Assembly (NCBI GenBank): GCA_019459525.1
Contig: JAIBEY010000013.1
Span: 1-64,000 of the forward strand
Direction: 5' to 3'
Length of the DNA: 64,000 nt
DNA from: Prolixibacteraceae bacterium
GTDB lineage: Bacteria > Bacteroidota > Bacteroidia > Bacteroidales > Prolixibacteraceae
Made by a program: the position numbers and the translations under genes. This document shows positions 7,333 through 17,228 of the stretch, piece by piece. The notes under the pieces are model-generated. The model did not search any database and was not told the origin of the DNA. It saw nothing but the letters and a program-made list of their open reading frames with translations. The first letter of the stretch is position 1. Every line of letters starts with the position of its first letter.

Positions 7333-8562
7333 TTACTTCAACTTCTTCTGAAGGTTGGCATCAATGGCATCCAGAAAACCTTCGGTTGTGAGATAATTTT
7401 CAGTCTTCAGCTCATTGCCATAAACAATTAACGCTAAATCTTTAGTCATTTTACCTTCTTCAACAGTCTCCACACAAACGTGTTCCAGCGCTTCGGCAAA
7501 ATCAATTAGATCCTGATTTCCGTCCAGTTTTCCACGGAAAGCCAACCCACGGGTCCAGGCATAAATAGAGGCAATTGGGTTGGTCGAAGTTGGTTTTCCT
7601 TGCTGGTGCATCCGGTAATGCCGGGTAACTGTTCCATGAGCTGCTTCAGCTTCCATGGTTTTTCCGTCGGGGGTAACAAGTGTTGAAGTCATCAGTCCAA
7701 GTGAGCCAAATCCTTGAGCAACAGTATCCGACTGCACATCGCCATCATAGTTTTTGCAGGCCCACACAAAACCACCTTCCCATTTCATACAGGCGGCTAC
7801 CATATCGTCAATCAAACGGTGCTCGTAGGTAATTCCGGCTTCAGCAAAAGCTGCTTTAAATTCAGTATCAAATACTTCCTGAAAGATATCTTTGAAACGT
7901 CCGTCGTACTTTTTCAGGATGGTATTTTTCGTTGAAAGATAAAGCGGCCATTTTTTCGACAGAGCCTGATTCATACAAGCGCGGGCGAAACCAGTGATGG
8001 ATTCGTCGGTATTGTACATCGCCATGGCCACTCCGTCTCCGACAAAATCATAAACTTCGAATGAACTTTCTTTACTGCCATCTTCAGGAGTGAAAGTAAT
8101 CGTGAGTTTGCCTTTTCCTTTGGTTACAAAATCGGTTGCGCGGTATTGGTCTCCAAAAGCATGACGGCCAATACAGATTGGTTGTTTCCAGCCGGGAACC
8201 AGTCGCGGAATATTACTGATAATGATTGGCTCGCGGAAAACAGTGCCATCCAGAATGTTACGGATAGTGCCGTTAGGTGATTTCCACATTTTTTTCAGGC
8301 CAAATTCTTCCACACGGGCTTCGTCGGGAGTTATGGTTGCGCATTTGATACCAACGCCGTATTGCTTAATGGCATTGGCTGCATCGATGGTAACCTGGTC
8401 GTTGGTTAAATCCCGGTTTTCCATTCCCAGGTCGTAATATTTAATGTCCACATCCAGGTAGGGGAAAATCAGTTTTTCTTTGATGAACGACCAGATCACC
8501 CGGGTCATTTCATCTCCGTCCAGTTCTACGACTGGGTTCAGTACTTTAATTTTTTCGTTCAT
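7333..8562 (-). CDS. icd: NADP-dependent isocitrate dehydrogenase, eukaryotic type
   Basis: A 409-residue enzyme converting isocitrate to 2-oxoglutarate with NADP. The sequence is of the eukaryotic cytosolic/mitochondrial IDP class: [16 protein letters not shown] at the start, [19 protein letters not shown] for isocitrate binding, and [21 protein letters not shown], where the Arg-His pair is the known NADP 2'-phosphate contact. It is second in the operon, 12 bases after aconitase and 93 bases before the E. coli-type icd. It is not a recent duplicate of that gene; the two belong to different subfamilies with low similarity. Confidence 0.96.
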   Translation of the reverse strand: MNEKIKVLNPVVELDGDEMTRVIWSFIKEKLIFPYLDVDIKYYDLGMENRDLTNDQVTIDAANAIKQYGVGIKCATITPDEARVEEFGLKKMWKSPNGTIRNILDGTVFREPIIISNIPRLVPGWKQPICIGRHAFGDQYRATDFVTKGKGKLTITFTPEDGSKESSFEVYDFVGDGVAMAMYNTDESITGFARACMNQALSKKWPLYLSTKNTILKKYDGRFKDIFQEVFDTEFKAAFAEAGITYEHRLIDDMVAACMKWEGGFVWACKNYDGDVQSDTVAQGFGSLGLMTSTLVTPDGKTMEAEAAHGTVTRHYRMHQQGKPTSTNPIASIYAWTRGLAFRGKLDGNQDLIDFAEALEHVCVETVEEGKMTKDLALIVYGNELKTENYLTTEGFLDAIDANLQKKLK

Positions 8563-8574
8563 ATTTGGGGGATG

Positions 8575-10836
8575 TTAAAGGTTCTGTTTGCGAATTAAAT
8601 CCAATGCTGAACCGGCTTTAAACCAGTCGATTTGTTGTTGATTGTAGGTGTGATTCAGTATGATGATATTTTTGGAGTGGTCCGCATGAACCACTTCCAG
8701 AGTCAACGGTTTTCCCGGAGTAAATTCCTTCAGGTCAACAAAGTTGAAGGTGTCATCTTCCTGAATCAGATCATAGTCAGCTTCGTTGGCAAAAGTCAGT
8801 CCCAGCATTCCCTGTTTCTTCAAATTGGTTTCGTGTATTCGCGCAAACGATTTAACAATGACCGCCTTGACACCCAGGTGGCGCGGTTCCATGGCCGCAT
8901 GTTCGCGCGATGAACCTTCTCCGTAATTCTGGTCGCCTACTACCACTGTTGCAACTCCTGAAGCTTTATAATACCGTTGAACAGCAGGTACTTCCCCATG
9001 TTCGCCAGTCATCTGATTTTTAACTTTGTTGGTTTGGTCGTTGAATGCGTTAACTGCACCAATCAACATGTTGTTCGAGATGTTGTCCAAATGACCACGG
9101 AAACGCAGCCACGGGCCAGCCATCGAAATGTGGTCGGTGGTACATTTCCCTTTGGCTTTAATGAGCAGTTTGGCGCCCAGAAGGTTGTCTCCGTTCCATG
9201 GTGCGAATGGATAAAGTAGCTGTAATCTGGAGGATCCCGGGTCAACTTTTACAATTACCGAAGCTCCATTTTCAGCAGGAGCCTGGTAGCCGGCATCTTC
9301 TACATCAAAACCTTTTGCCGGTAGTTCCTGTCCTGAAGGGATGTCTAGTTTTACTTTTTCTCCATTTTCGTTGGTCAAATAATCCGTCAACGGATTGAAA
9401 GTAAGATCTCCTGCAATGGCCATTGCTGTTACAATTTCAGGAGAAGCGACGAAAGCATGTGTATTGGGGTTCCCATCGGCACGCTTCGAAAAGTTCCGGT
9501 TGAAGGAATGAATAATCGTATTTTTTTCGCCTTTTTCGGCTCCGGGGCGCGACCACTGGCCGATACACGGTCCGCAGGCATTGGCAAATACGCTGGCGCC
9601 AATTTGGTTGAATGTGTCGATAAAACCGTCGCGCTCGATCGTATAACGTACCAATTCCGAGCCGGGTGTGATTGTAAATTCGGCTTTCGATTTCAGCTTT
9701 TTATCAACGGCCTGTTGGGCCAGTGAGGCTGCACGCGAAATATCTTCGTACGATGAATTGGTGCACGAACCAATCAAACCCACTTCAATTTTGGTTGGCC
9801 AGCCGTTTTCTTTAGCAACTTCAGCTATTTTCGAAATCGGGGTGGCACGGTCGGGGGTAAACGGTCCATTGATATAAGGTTCCAACTCGTCCAGATTAAT
9901 TTCAATCAATTGGTCAAAGTATTTTTCAGGATTGGCATACACTTCCGGATCGGCAGTTAAATGTTCTTTCACACCATTGGCCAAATCTGCCACGGCAGCA
10001 CGGCCTGTGGCACGGAGGTAGCGTTCCATCGATTCGTCGTAACCAAATGTAGAGGTAGTTGCCCCAACTTCGGCTCCCATGTTGCAGATGGTTCCTTTTC
10101 CGGTGCATGAAATCGATTGTGCACCTTCGCCAAAATATTCAATAATAGCGCCTGTCCCACCTTTAACTGTAAGGATTCCGGCCACTTTCAGGATAATATC
10201 TTTGGGGGCAGTCCAGCCATTCAATTTTCCGGTAAGTTTAACGCCGATTAATTTCGGAAATTTCAGTTCCCAGGCCATTCCGGCCATCACATCAACGGCA
10301 TCGGCACCGCCAACACCAATAGCCACCATGCCCAAACCTCCGGCGTTCACGGTATGCGAGTCGGTTCCGATCATCATTCCACCCGGGAATGCATAGTTTT
10401 CGAGAACTACCTGGTGAATAATTCCGGCGCCCGGCTTCCAAAAACCGATTCCGTATTTGTTGGAAACTGATTCCAGAAAATCATACACTTCTTTGTTAAT
10501 TTTTATGGCATCTTCCAAATCGGCCAACCCGTTTTTGCTGGCTTGGATGAGGTGATCGCAATGTACCGTTGAGGGAACTGCCGTTTTACTTTTTCCTGAA
10601 TTCATAAACTGTAGCAGGGCCATTTGGGCAGTGGCATCCTGCATAGCAACCCGGTCGGGGGCAAAATCAACGTAATCGGCACCACGTTTGAAGTCGTTTA
10701 TCGGTTGATCCTGAAACAAGTGGGCATAGAGAATTTTCTCAGAAAGGGTTAACGGTCTGTTTAAGTGTTTTTTAGCTTTTTCAATTTTAGCACTTAATTC
10801 CTGATAACTTTTTGTAATTAAATCCAGATCAAACAT
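8575..10836 (-). CDS. acn: Aconitate hydratase, mitochondrial type
   Basis: A 753-residue [4Fe-4S] enzyme interconverting citrate and isocitrate. The cluster ligands are C358 in [10 protein letters not shown] and C421/C424 in [10 protein letters not shown]. Substrate and cluster context is intact: [25 protein letters not shown], and the C-terminal swivelling domain with [15 protein letters not shown]. Size and sequence match mitochondrial aconitase rather than the larger AcnA/IRP1 or AcnB. It is the first gene of the TCA operon; the region upstream (10837-11218) should carry the operon promoter. Confidence 0.96.
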   Translation of the reverse strand: MFDLDLITKSYQELSAKIEKAKKHLNRPLTLSEKILYAHLFQDQPINDFKRGADYVDFAPDRVAMQDATAQMALLQFMNSGKSKTAVPSTVHCDHLIQASKNGLADLEDAIKINKEVYDFLESVSNKYGIGFWKPGAGIIHQVVLENYAFPGGMMIGTDSHTVNAGGLGMVAIGVGGADAVDVMAGMAWELKFPKLIGVKLTGKLNGWTAPKDIILKVAGILTVKGGTGAIIEYFGEGAQSISCTGKGTICNMGAEVGATTSTFGYDESMERYLRATGRAAVADLANGVKEHLTADPEVYANPEKYFDQLIEINLDELEPYINGPFTPDRATPISKIAEVAKENGWPTKIEVGLIGSCTNSSYEDISRAASLAQQAVDKKLKSKAEFTITPGSELVRYTIERDGFIDTFNQIGASVFANACGPCIGQWSRPGAEKGEKNTIIHSFNRNFSKRADGNPNTHAFVASPEIVTAMAIAGDLTFNPLTDYLTNENGEKVKLDIPSGQELPAKGFDVEDAGYQAPAENGASVIVKVDPGSSRLQLLYPFAPWNGDNLLGAKLLIKAKGKCTTDHISMAGPWLRFRGHLDNISNNMLIGAVNAFNDQTNKVKNQMTGEHGEVPAVQRYYKASGVATVVVGDQNYGEGSSREHAAMEPRHLGVKAVIVKSFARIHETNLKKQGMLGLTFANEADYDLIQEDDTFNFVDLKEFTPGKPLTLEVVHADHSKNIIILNHTYNQQQIDWFKAGSALDLIRKQNL

Positions 10837-11218
10837 ATTTTTGGTTTTTTGATAGTGTTCGTTCTTATTTCGACTTTTAAAAAAATCATAATAGTTAACA
10901 AAGCCTTAGCTGTTTTGTTTCTTGAAAGCATTCGAATATATCAAAAAATATCTGATAAAATATATAGATATGTATATAAATTGCTGATAAAATGAATATT
11001 CAAGATCAATTTCGCTTTTTACAATAGGTTTTTCGATAGGAAGGCAATGTTTTGTCTCAAATTTCTTTGTTCGAAGCAGATGTATTTCATCTATTTGTTG
11101 CTACAATATCAGTCCAAAAAGAAGAAATAACCCGTATTTAATTTTATTAACAATCAAGTTTTCAAACAATTCCGGCGTAAGGCTTGTTGAAACAAAAGAC
11201 AAATTAATCTGAAATAGA
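10837..11218. promoter_or_regulatory. Divergent AT-rich control region, 382 bp
   Basis: It separates the start of the TCA operon (minus) from the thioredoxin-fold pair (plus). It is strongly AT-rich, especially 10930-11000, and contains the direct repeat CTGATAAAAT at 10952-10961 and 10984-10993 (32 bases apart, about three helical turns). No perfect TAnnTTTG box stands out for either direction. No coding sequence is supported. Confidence 0.5.
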
Positions 11219-11719
11219 ATGACTAGGTTAATGCTTTTGTTGATTGTATTTTTCGTTACCTGGCAAACACTGAGCGCGCAAGTGGCAGACAGGAAAAATA
11301 TACGTGTTTTAAACTTCGATCGACTGGAGCCTTACCTCAATTTAAAGAATGATACGGTTTATCTCGTAAACTTTTGGGCAACCTGGTGTGCGCCTTGTGT
11401 GGCAGAACTTCCTGCCATTAAAGCTGTTGAAAAAAAGTATTCGGATAAAAAGTTTAAAGTACTGCTTGTGAGCCTCGATATGCCCGGTCAATTAAAAACC
11501 AGGCTGATTCCTTTTGTACTTTCCAATAAAATTACATCAGAGGTTGTTTTGCTTGATGACCCCAACCAGAATCGCTGGATTGATAAAGTTGACAAGGGAT
11601 GGTCGGGCGAAATTCCGTTTACAGTAATTTACGGGAAAGATTTTCGTGAATCGTATGCGAAACCGTTTAGTTTTAATACGCTTGATTCAATTGTTAATCG
11701 TAAAATTAAATTACCATGA
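11219..11719 (+). CDS. TlpA-like thiol-disulfide oxidoreductase
   Basis: A 166-residue exported thioredoxin-fold protein. A signal peptide (MTRLMLLLIVFFVTWQTLSAQ) is followed by the redox site WCAPC in NFWATWCAPCVAELPA, then the typical VSLDMPG strand and the cis-Pro segment GEIPFTVIY. It probably keeps periplasmic cysteines reduced or supports cytochrome maturation or antioxidant defence. It overlaps the next gene by 4 bases (ATGA), so the two are translationally coupled and likely act together. Confidence 0.88.
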   Translation: MTRLMLLLIVFFVTWQTLSAQVADRKNIRVLNFDRLEPYLNLKNDTVYLVNFWATWCAPCVAELPAIKAVEKKYSDKKFKVLLVSLDMPGQLKTRLIPFVLSNKITSEVVLLDDPNQNRWIDKVDKGWSGEIPFTVIYGKDFRESYAKPFSFNTLDSIVNRKIKLP

Positions 11720-12324
11720 AACGCATCATTTCAATTTTATTCATTTCGCTTTTTTCGGTGTGGAGTGCTTATTCGTCAGGGTATAATGTTGGCGATAAAG
11801 CTGCCGATTTCAAACTGAAAAACATCGATCAAAAATTCATCTCTCTCAGTAATTTCCCTGAAGCAAAGGGTTTTGTTGTTGTATTTACCTGTAACGGATG
11901 TCCTTATGCACAAGCTTATCAGGATCGTTTGGTTGAAATTGATAAAAAGTATAAATCAAAAGGGTATCCGGTGATTGCCATTAATCCAAATGATCCTTCG
12001 CTTGCACCGGCCGACTCGTATGATAAAATGGTTTCTGTAGCCAGGCAGGAAGGTTTTACTTTCCCTTATCTGATTGACGAAAAGCAGGAAGTTTACAGAA
12101 GTTACGGAGCAACTAAAACTCCGCATGTTTATGTGCTTCAGAAAAAGGGTGCAGATTTGGTTGTGCAATATATTGGAACTATAGACGATAACTACCAGGA
12201 TGCAACGAAAGTTACAACTCCCTATTTGGCCAATGCGTTGGATGCCCTGATTGCAGGGAGCATACCTGAAACGGCCACCACAAAAGCCATTGGCTGTGGA
12301 ATTAAGGATAAGAATAAAAAATAG
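11716..12324 (+). CDS. Exported thioredoxin-like/peroxiredoxin-like protein
   Basis: A 202-residue protein with a signal peptide (MKRIISILFISLFSVWSAYSSG) and an AhpC/TSA-type thioredoxin fold. The start GYNVGDKAADFKLKNID is the usual peroxiredoxin opening. The redox centre reads VFTCNGCPYAQAY, a CxxC form seen in the PRX-like group rather than the classical PxxxTxxC peroxidase site. TPHVYVLQ supplies the cis-Pro. A C-terminal AIGCGIKDKNKK adds a possible third redox cysteine. It overlaps the upstream TlpA-like gene by 4 bases. The substrate is unknown. Confidence 0.85.
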   Translation: MKRIISILFISLFSVWSAYSSGYNVGDKAADFKLKNIDQKFISLSNFPEAKGFVVVFTCNGCPYAQAYQDRLVEIDKKYKSKGYPVIAINPNDPSLAPADSYDKMVSVARQEGFTFPYLIDEKQEVYRSYGATKTPHVYVLQKKGADLVVQYIGTIDDNYQDATKVTTPYLANALDALIAGSIPETATTKAIGCGIKDKNKK

Positions 12325-12360
12325 GTGCTTGGCGAAGTGTTATCAGGTATAGTATTTTAA

Positions 12361-12399
12361 TAAATTGATCGGATGAAATGGAGTCATCCGATCAATTTA
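12361..12399. terminator. Bidirectional terminator between convergent genes
   Basis: A perfect 16-bp inverted repeat, TAAATTGATCGGATGA/TCATCCGATCAATTTA, with a 7-base loop, lies between the stops at 12324 (plus) and 12415 (minus). A/T-rich flanks on both sides suit termination in both directions. Confidence 0.85.
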
Positions 12400-12414
12400 T
12401 TCTGATGTCAAGTT

Positions 12415-13413
12415 CTATCCAATGGTTGCCACCATCACTGCTTTAATGGTATGCAGGCGGTTTTCGGCCTGATCGAAAACAATAGAGGCTTTGCTTTCAA
12501 AAACTTCTTCGGTAACTTCGAGTCCATCGAGCCCGAATTTACGGAATATTTCTTCGCCTATTTTGGTTTCGCGGTTGTGAAATGCCGGCAGACAATGCAG
12601 GAATTTTACATCAGGATTACCGGTGAGTTCCATTGCTTTTTTATTTACCTGGTAGGGCAGAAGCAGTTTAATCCGTTCTTCCCAAACCGAATCGGGTTCG
12701 CCCATCGAAACCCAAACGTCGGTATAAAGAAAGTCACAGTCTTTTACTGCTTCCTTTAAATTATCAGTAATCAATAGTTTGGCACCGGTTTTTGCAGCAA
12801 CTTGGCGGCAGGTTTGTTGCAATTCTTCTGTTGGCTGACAACTGTCTGGAGCCGCTGCACGGAAATCCATACCCAGTAAGGCAGCCCCCACCATCAACGA
12901 ATTTCCCATGTTGTTGCGTGCATCGCCCAAATAACAGAATTTGAGTTCTGAAAGTGGTTTTGCAGAATGTTCTTTCATGGTCAGGAAATCGGCCAGTATC
13001 TGGGTGGGGTGAAATTCATCGGTTAAACCATTCCAAACCGGAACCCCAGCGTATTTAGCCAGTTCTTCCACAATGGTTTGTCCGTATCCGCGGTACTCAA
13101 TGCCATCGTACATTCGCCCGAGTACACGGGCAGTATCTTTAATCGATTCTTTATTGCCTATTTGCGAGCCGGTTGGCCCAAGGTAGGTGGCATGAGCGCC
13201 CTGATCAAATGCGGCAACCTCAAATGCGCAGCGGGTGCGGGTCGATGCTTTTTCGAAAATAAGCGCAATGTTTTTTCCGCCCAGCATTTGTTCTTCCAGT
13301 CCGTTTTTTTTCGCTTTTTTCAGTTTCGATGCGAGATTAATTAAGTAGAGAATTTCATCGGCAGTAAAATCGAGTAATTTCAGAAAATGCCGTTTTTTTA
13401 GATTGATTTCCAT
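12415..13413 (-). CDS. arcB: Ornithine carbamoyltransferase
   Basis: A 332-residue enzyme interconverting ornithine plus carbamoyl phosphate with citrulline. The carbamoyl-phosphate motif STRTR is at 57-61, HPTQ is in [12 protein letters not shown], the ornithine-binding SMG loop is in [11 protein letters not shown], and HCLPAFH lies near the end. The intact SMG loop argues for true ornithine use rather than the acetyl- or succinyl-ornithine variants of some Bacteroidota. It follows the carbamate kinase gene by 114 bases on the same strand. That pairing points to the catabolic (citrulline to ATP) direction, though argF-type biosynthesis cannot be excluded. Confidence 0.92.
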   Translation of the reverse strand: MEINLKKRHFLKLLDFTADEILYLINLASKLKKAKKNGLEEQMLGGKNIALIFEKASTRTRCAFEVAAFDQGAHATYLGPTGSQIGNKESIKDTARVLGRMYDGIEYRGYGQTIVEELAKYAGVPVWNGLTDEFHPTQILADFLTMKEHSAKPLSELKFCYLGDARNNMGNSLMVGAALLGMDFRAAAPDSCQPTEELQQTCRQVAAKTGAKLLITDNLKEAVKDCDFLYTDVWVSMGEPDSVWEERIKLLLPYQVNKKAMELTGNPDVKFLHCLPAFHNRETKIGEEIFRKFGLDGLEVTEEVFESKASIVFDQAENRLHTIKAVMVATIG

Positions 13414-13527
13414 AATGTATGTTTTTATTGTGTTGTCAATAGTTGTATTTGTTTTAAATTGTTCCCACAGTTATTAGTCGTTTATTGGTATTTGTGGTCA
13501 TTGATTATTGCTCTGCGACTGAAAACT

Positions 13528-14481
13528 TTATTCATATTCCATCGTGATTTTGGATCCGTACGATTTGTCTTCCAATTTTTTTGCTTCGGTAATAACACTT
13601 TTCTCCCCTCCGTTTTTTATAAAATACAAACAGGCTTTAATCTTTGGAGCCATCGTTCCTTCTGAAAAAGTTCCAGCATTGAGATATTTTAGGGTATCGG
13701 CATAGTTCAGGAATTCCAGCTTTTCCTGGGTTGGCAATCCAAAATCTTTGTAAATAAAGGAAACATCAGTCAGGATGTAAAATTCGTTGGCTTTGATTTT
13801 TGAAGCCAGTAAGGCCGAAGCCAGGTCTTTGTCTATCACGGCATCCATCGTTCGCAGGTCGTTGTTTTCGTCGTAATAGACAGGAATTCCACCCCCGCCG
13901 GCAGCAATTACAATATTTCCGGCCCGAACCAGATCTTCTATAATCTCGCGGTTAATAATGTCGATGGGTTGAGGCGATGCAACCATTCTCCGCCAGCCAC
14001 CGTGGGCTTTTGACGATGGTTTAAAAATCCAGCCTTTTTCATCCTGAAGTTTTTTTGCTTCTTTTTCCGAGTATATTTTACCGATCCCCTTCACCGGATT
14101 CTGAAATGCTGGATCGTTTGGATCGACAATGCTCATCGAAACCAGGGTGATTACGTTTTTCTGGATGTCGTGCTTGCGCAGTACGTTACGGATCATCCGT
14201 TCGATCATATAGCCAATGCCACCCTGCGAATCGGCAACACAAACATCTAAAGGCATGGGGGCAATGTCATACAATTGCTGGCCCGCGTCGTTTCTCATCA
14301 GGATATTTCCGACCTGCGGTCCGTTTCCGTGCGTAATGACCAGTTCAAAACCTTCTTTCAATAAAAATATCAGGTTTTCAAGCGTTTCGGTCGTATTCGT
14401 TTCCTGCTGTTCTATTGTTCCTTTTTCATTTTCGCGCAATAACGCATTTCCGCCAAGGGCAACCACCGCAATCTTATTCAT
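13528..14481 (-). CDS. arcC: Carbamate kinase
   Basis: A 317-residue enzyme that makes ATP from carbamoyl phosphate and ADP. Family motifs are clear: VVALGGNALL at the start, ELVITHGNGPQVG, MPLDVCVADSQGGIGYMI, VASPQPIDII and IAAGGGGIPV, followed by VIDKDLASALLA. With the downstream OTC it forms the second half of the arginine deiminase pathway; no arginine deiminase (arcA) or arginine/ornithine antiporter is present in the window. A TAAGTTTG box (14506-14513) and a 12-bp palindrome (14522-14551) lie directly upstream, suggesting repressor or activator control. Confidence 0.95.
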   Translation of the reverse strand: MNKIAVVALGGNALLRENEKGTIEQQETNTTETLENLIFLLKEGFELVITHGNGPQVGNILMRNDAGQQLYDIAPMPLDVCVADSQGGIGYMIERMIRNVLRKHDIQKNVITLVSMSIVDPNDPAFQNPVKGIGKIYSEKEAKKLQDEKGWIFKPSSKAHGGWRRMVASPQPIDIINREIIEDLVRAGNIVIAAGGGGIPVYYDENNDLRTMDAVIDKDLASALLASKIKANEFYILTDVSFIYKDFGLPTQEKLEFLNYADTLKYLNAGTFSEGTMAPKIKACLYFIKNGGEKSVITEAKKLEDKSYGSKITMEYE

Positions 14482-14505
14482 AATTTTTCACGTATCAGTT
14501 CCGAA

Positions 14506-14513
14506 CAAACTTA
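14506..14513 (-). promoter_or_regulatory. -7 box for the arcC-arcB operon
   Basis: TAAGTTTG on the minus strand fits TAnnTTTG, about 25 bases before the carbamate kinase ATG. The palindrome at 14522-14551 lies just upstream and covers the expected -33 position. Confidence 0.65.
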
Positions 14514-14521
14514 AAAAAAGG

Positions 14522-14551
14522 AACGAATTATAAACCTGATTATAATTCGTT
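14522..14551. promoter_or_regulatory. Perfect 12-bp palindrome, candidate operator
   Basis: AACGAATTATAA, a 6-base spacer, then TTATAATTCGTT form a perfect inverted repeat. It is between divergent genes (arcC and ftsK), so a terminator role is unlikely. It overlaps the -33 zone of the arcC promoter. The GAATTATA half-site is faintly like an ARG-box half, so an ArgR-type regulator is one possibility. Confidence 0.6.
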
Positions 14552-14692
14552 GTGAAATTACAAAAGGATGCTTTAAAACAGTCGCTTAAAGTATTTCACT
14601 AAAGTTAACAAGCAATTAATTTTTTGTTTCTGTTTTCTGAAATAAAGTATGGTTTGCCCGAACAGATAAAATATATGATCGGCAAAAATCGT

Positions 14693-14700
14693 TAACTTTG
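14693..14700 (+). promoter_or_regulatory. -7 box for ftsK
   Basis: TAACTTTG matches TAnnTTTG, 20 bases before the ftsK ATG, giving a very short leader. No clear -33 TTG at the right distance. Confidence 0.65.
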
Positions 14701-14720
14701 CGCACGAATTATCAACCCCA

Positions 14721-17204
14721 ATGGCAAAGAAAGTTAAGAAACCGGAAAAGGAGCCCAAACCGTCTAAAGTATCGGGCATCGTCAATTTTTTTAAGAGTAA
14801 TCAATTTCGGTACACCCTCGGATTTTTTCTGTCGGTATTTAGCGGATATCTGGCTGTAGCCTTTGTTTCGTATATTATTTCCGGAAAAGTTGATCAAAGT
14901 AAACTCGATTTACCCTGGCAGGAATTTTTGTTTGATCCTTCTGTTGAAGTTCAGAATATTGCCGGAAAAGGTGGAGCTTACCTCAGTGAACAGTTTATTA
15001 ACCTGGGTTTTGGTTTTCCTTCTTTCTTTTTTATCCTGATCTTTTTTGTGGCTGCCCTCAACTTATTTGGATATAAAGAAATACGCTTCCTAAAAACCTT
15101 GCTTTTTTCTTTTTTGTGGATGATTTGGTCATCTGTAGCACTTGCGCTTGCATTAGCAGCTACTGCCGGTGATCAATTTCTTTATGTAGGAGGGATGTAT
15201 GGTTTTATCCTGTCCAGCTTATTGTCTTCGTTATTGGGCGGTTTTGGAGCTACCTTAATTTTAATGTTTTTGTTGTTTGTTTTGCTTATAGTAACATTCA
15301 AGCAGTTTATACCCTGGTTAACTGCAGTTTTTACTAAAAAAGATAAAAATCCTTCGGTTACTGACGATTTAACTACAGAGCCCTTACCCGAAATGGGAGC
15401 GGCGGCTCCGCTTCAGGAAATTATTGACCCGGCAATTTCAAAAATTATTACCGAAGACGACCGCATTCATGCCATTTTTGATCCGGATTCGAAAGACGAA
15501 GGGTTGGACGATGACTTTGAAGTGGAAAATACGGTTACGAAAAAAGATGTGGAACTAAGTATCGAGGATATGCTTTTTGCTGATACTCCGGTGAAGGAAG
15601 AGCCTAAAATTAAAGAATCCAAGATTAAAGAGCCTGAATTACTTATCGAAAATAAGGCTATTCACGATGATTTGGACGAAACAGAAATGGCTCCGATGGC
15701 TGATTATGACCCGACTCTGGATTTGTCATCCTATAAGTATCCTACAATTGATCTGCTCGACGATCATGCTTCGGGCAATGCCGAGGTTAGCAACGAGGAA
15801 TTGATTTCGAATAAAAATAAGATTGTTGAAACGTTACGACATTATAAAATAGAAATTACCAAGATCAGGGCGACCATTGGGCCAACCATTACCTTGTACG
15901 AAATCGTACCTGCTCCCGGAATCCGTATTGCCAAAATTAAAAATCTGGAAGATGATATTGCCTTGAGCCTCTCTGCGCTAGGGATTCGTATCATTGCTCC
16001 GATTCCAGGCCGGGGAACCATCGGTATTGAGGTTCCGAATCAGAAACCTGAGATTGTTTCAATGCGGTCGATTATCGCTTCCAAAAAGTTTCAGGAATCA
16101 ACAGCCGAACTTCCGATTGCCTTGGGAAAAACGATTTCGAACGAAACGTTTATGGTCGATCTGGCCAAAATGCCGCATATTTTGGTGGCAGGGGCTACAG
16201 GTCAGGGAAAATCAGTCGGACTGAATGCGATCATCACTTCGTTACTCTACAAAAAACATCCATCACAACTGAAGTTTGTTCTGGTTGACCCTAAAAAAGT
16301 GGAACTTAACTTGTATTCTTCGCTTGAAAAGCATTTTCTGGCCAAAATGCCCGACGAAGAAGATGCTATTATTACCGATATTCAGAAGGTTAAAAATACG
16401 CTGAATTCAGTAAATATTGAAATGGACAGCCGCTATGACCTGCTGAAAAAAGCACACGTCCGTAACATTATCGAATACAATACCAAGTTTATCGGACGAC
16501 GGCTGAACCCGGAAAAAGGTCACCGATATCTTCCGTATATTGTCGTGGTGGTCGATGAATTTGCAGATTTGATTATGACTGCAGGAAAAGAAGTTGAATT
16601 ACCCATTGCCCGTATTGCACAGTTGGCCCGTGCGGTTGGTATTCATATGATTATAGCCACCCAGCGTCCGTCTATTAATATTATTACCGGTGTTATTAAA
16701 GCTAACTTCCCAACCCGTATCGCCTTTAAGGTGGCTTCAATGATCGATTCACGAACTATCCTTGATACTCCCGGAGCTAATCAGCTAATCGGTAAAGGTG
16801 ATATGCTCGTGTCAACCGGAAGTACCATGACCCGTGTACAGTGTGCCTTTGTGGATACGCCTGAAGTTGAACGGATTTGCGAATTTGTTGCTGACCAAAG
16901 AGGATATGCAACCGCTTTTTTACTTCCGGATTACGTGGGTGAAGGCGATAATGGGGCCGTAGAAGCAGATTTGACTAACCGTGACGAAATGTTTGATGAT
17001 GCTGCCCGGTTAATTGTGGCTAATCAGGTCGGTTCAACCTCAATGATTCAACGAAAATTTTCGATTGGTTACAATAGGGCAGGCCGTTTAATGGATCAAT
17101 TGGAGGCTGCCGGAATTGTTGGCCCCAGCGAAGGGAGTAAAGCCCGTCAGGTTTTGATTCAGGATGAATATAGTTTGGAACAATTATTGAATGGATTAAA
17201 ATAA
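14721..17204 (+). CDS. ftsK: DNA translocase FtsK
   Basis: An 827-residue septal DNA pump that clears and aligns chromosome termini at division. The N-terminal region (about 30-200) has four membrane helices. An acidic, low-complexity linker follows (about 205-340, including KIKESKIKEPE). The motor then has Walker A GATGQGKS at 491-498 and Walker B IVVVVDEFADL near 607-617. The C-terminal winged-helix gamma domain (about 765-827: IQRKFSIGYNRAGRLMDQLE) reads orientation sequences and activates XerD. XerD is encoded 2.8 kb downstream. lolA follows by 24 bases, a common Bacteroidota arrangement. Confidence 0.97.
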   Translation: MAKKVKKPEKEPKPSKVSGIVNFFKSNQFRYTLGFFLSVFSGYLAVAFVSYIISGKVDQSKLDLPWQEFLFDPSVEVQNIAGKGGAYLSEQFINLGFGFPSFFFILIFFVAALNLFGYKEIRFLKTLLFSFLWMIWSSVALALALAATAGDQFLYVGGMYGFILSSLLSSLLGGFGATLILMFLLFVLLIVTFKQFIPWLTAVFTKKDKNPSVTDDLTTEPLPEMGAAAPLQEIIDPAISKIITEDDRIHAIFDPDSKDEGLDDDFEVENTVTKKDVELSIEDMLFADTPVKEEPKIKESKIKEPELLIENKAIHDDLDETEMAPMADYDPTLDLSSYKYPTIDLLDDHASGNAEVSNEELISNKNKIVETLRHYKIEITKIRATIGPTITLYEIVPAPGIRIAKIKNLEDDIALSLSALGIRIIAPIPGRGTIGIEVPNQKPEIVSMRSIIASKKFQESTAELPIALGKTISNETFMVDLAKMPHILVAGATGQGKSVGLNAIITSLLYKKHPSQLKFVLVDPKKVELNLYSSLEKHFLAKMPDEEDAIITDIQKVKNTLNSVNIEMDSRYDLLKKAHVRNIIEYNTKFIGRRLNPEKGHRYLPYIVVVVDEFADLIMTAGKEVELPIARIAQLARAVGIHMIIATQRPSINIITGVIKANFPTRIAFKVASMIDSRTILDTPGANQLIGKGDMLVSTGSTMTRVQCAFVDTPEVERICEFVADQRGYATAFLLPDYVGEGDNGAVEADLTNRDEMFDDAARLIVANQVGSTSMIQRKFSIGYNRAGRLMDQLEAAGIVGPSEGSKARQVLIQDEYSLEQLLNGLK

Positions 17205-17228
17205 TACAACAAAAATAAGCTACGCAAA

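Noticed and set aside
11041-11218. Small RNA or leader peptide before the thioredoxin-fold pair
   Set aside because: No stable hairpin with T-run and no plausible short frame with a start signal were found.
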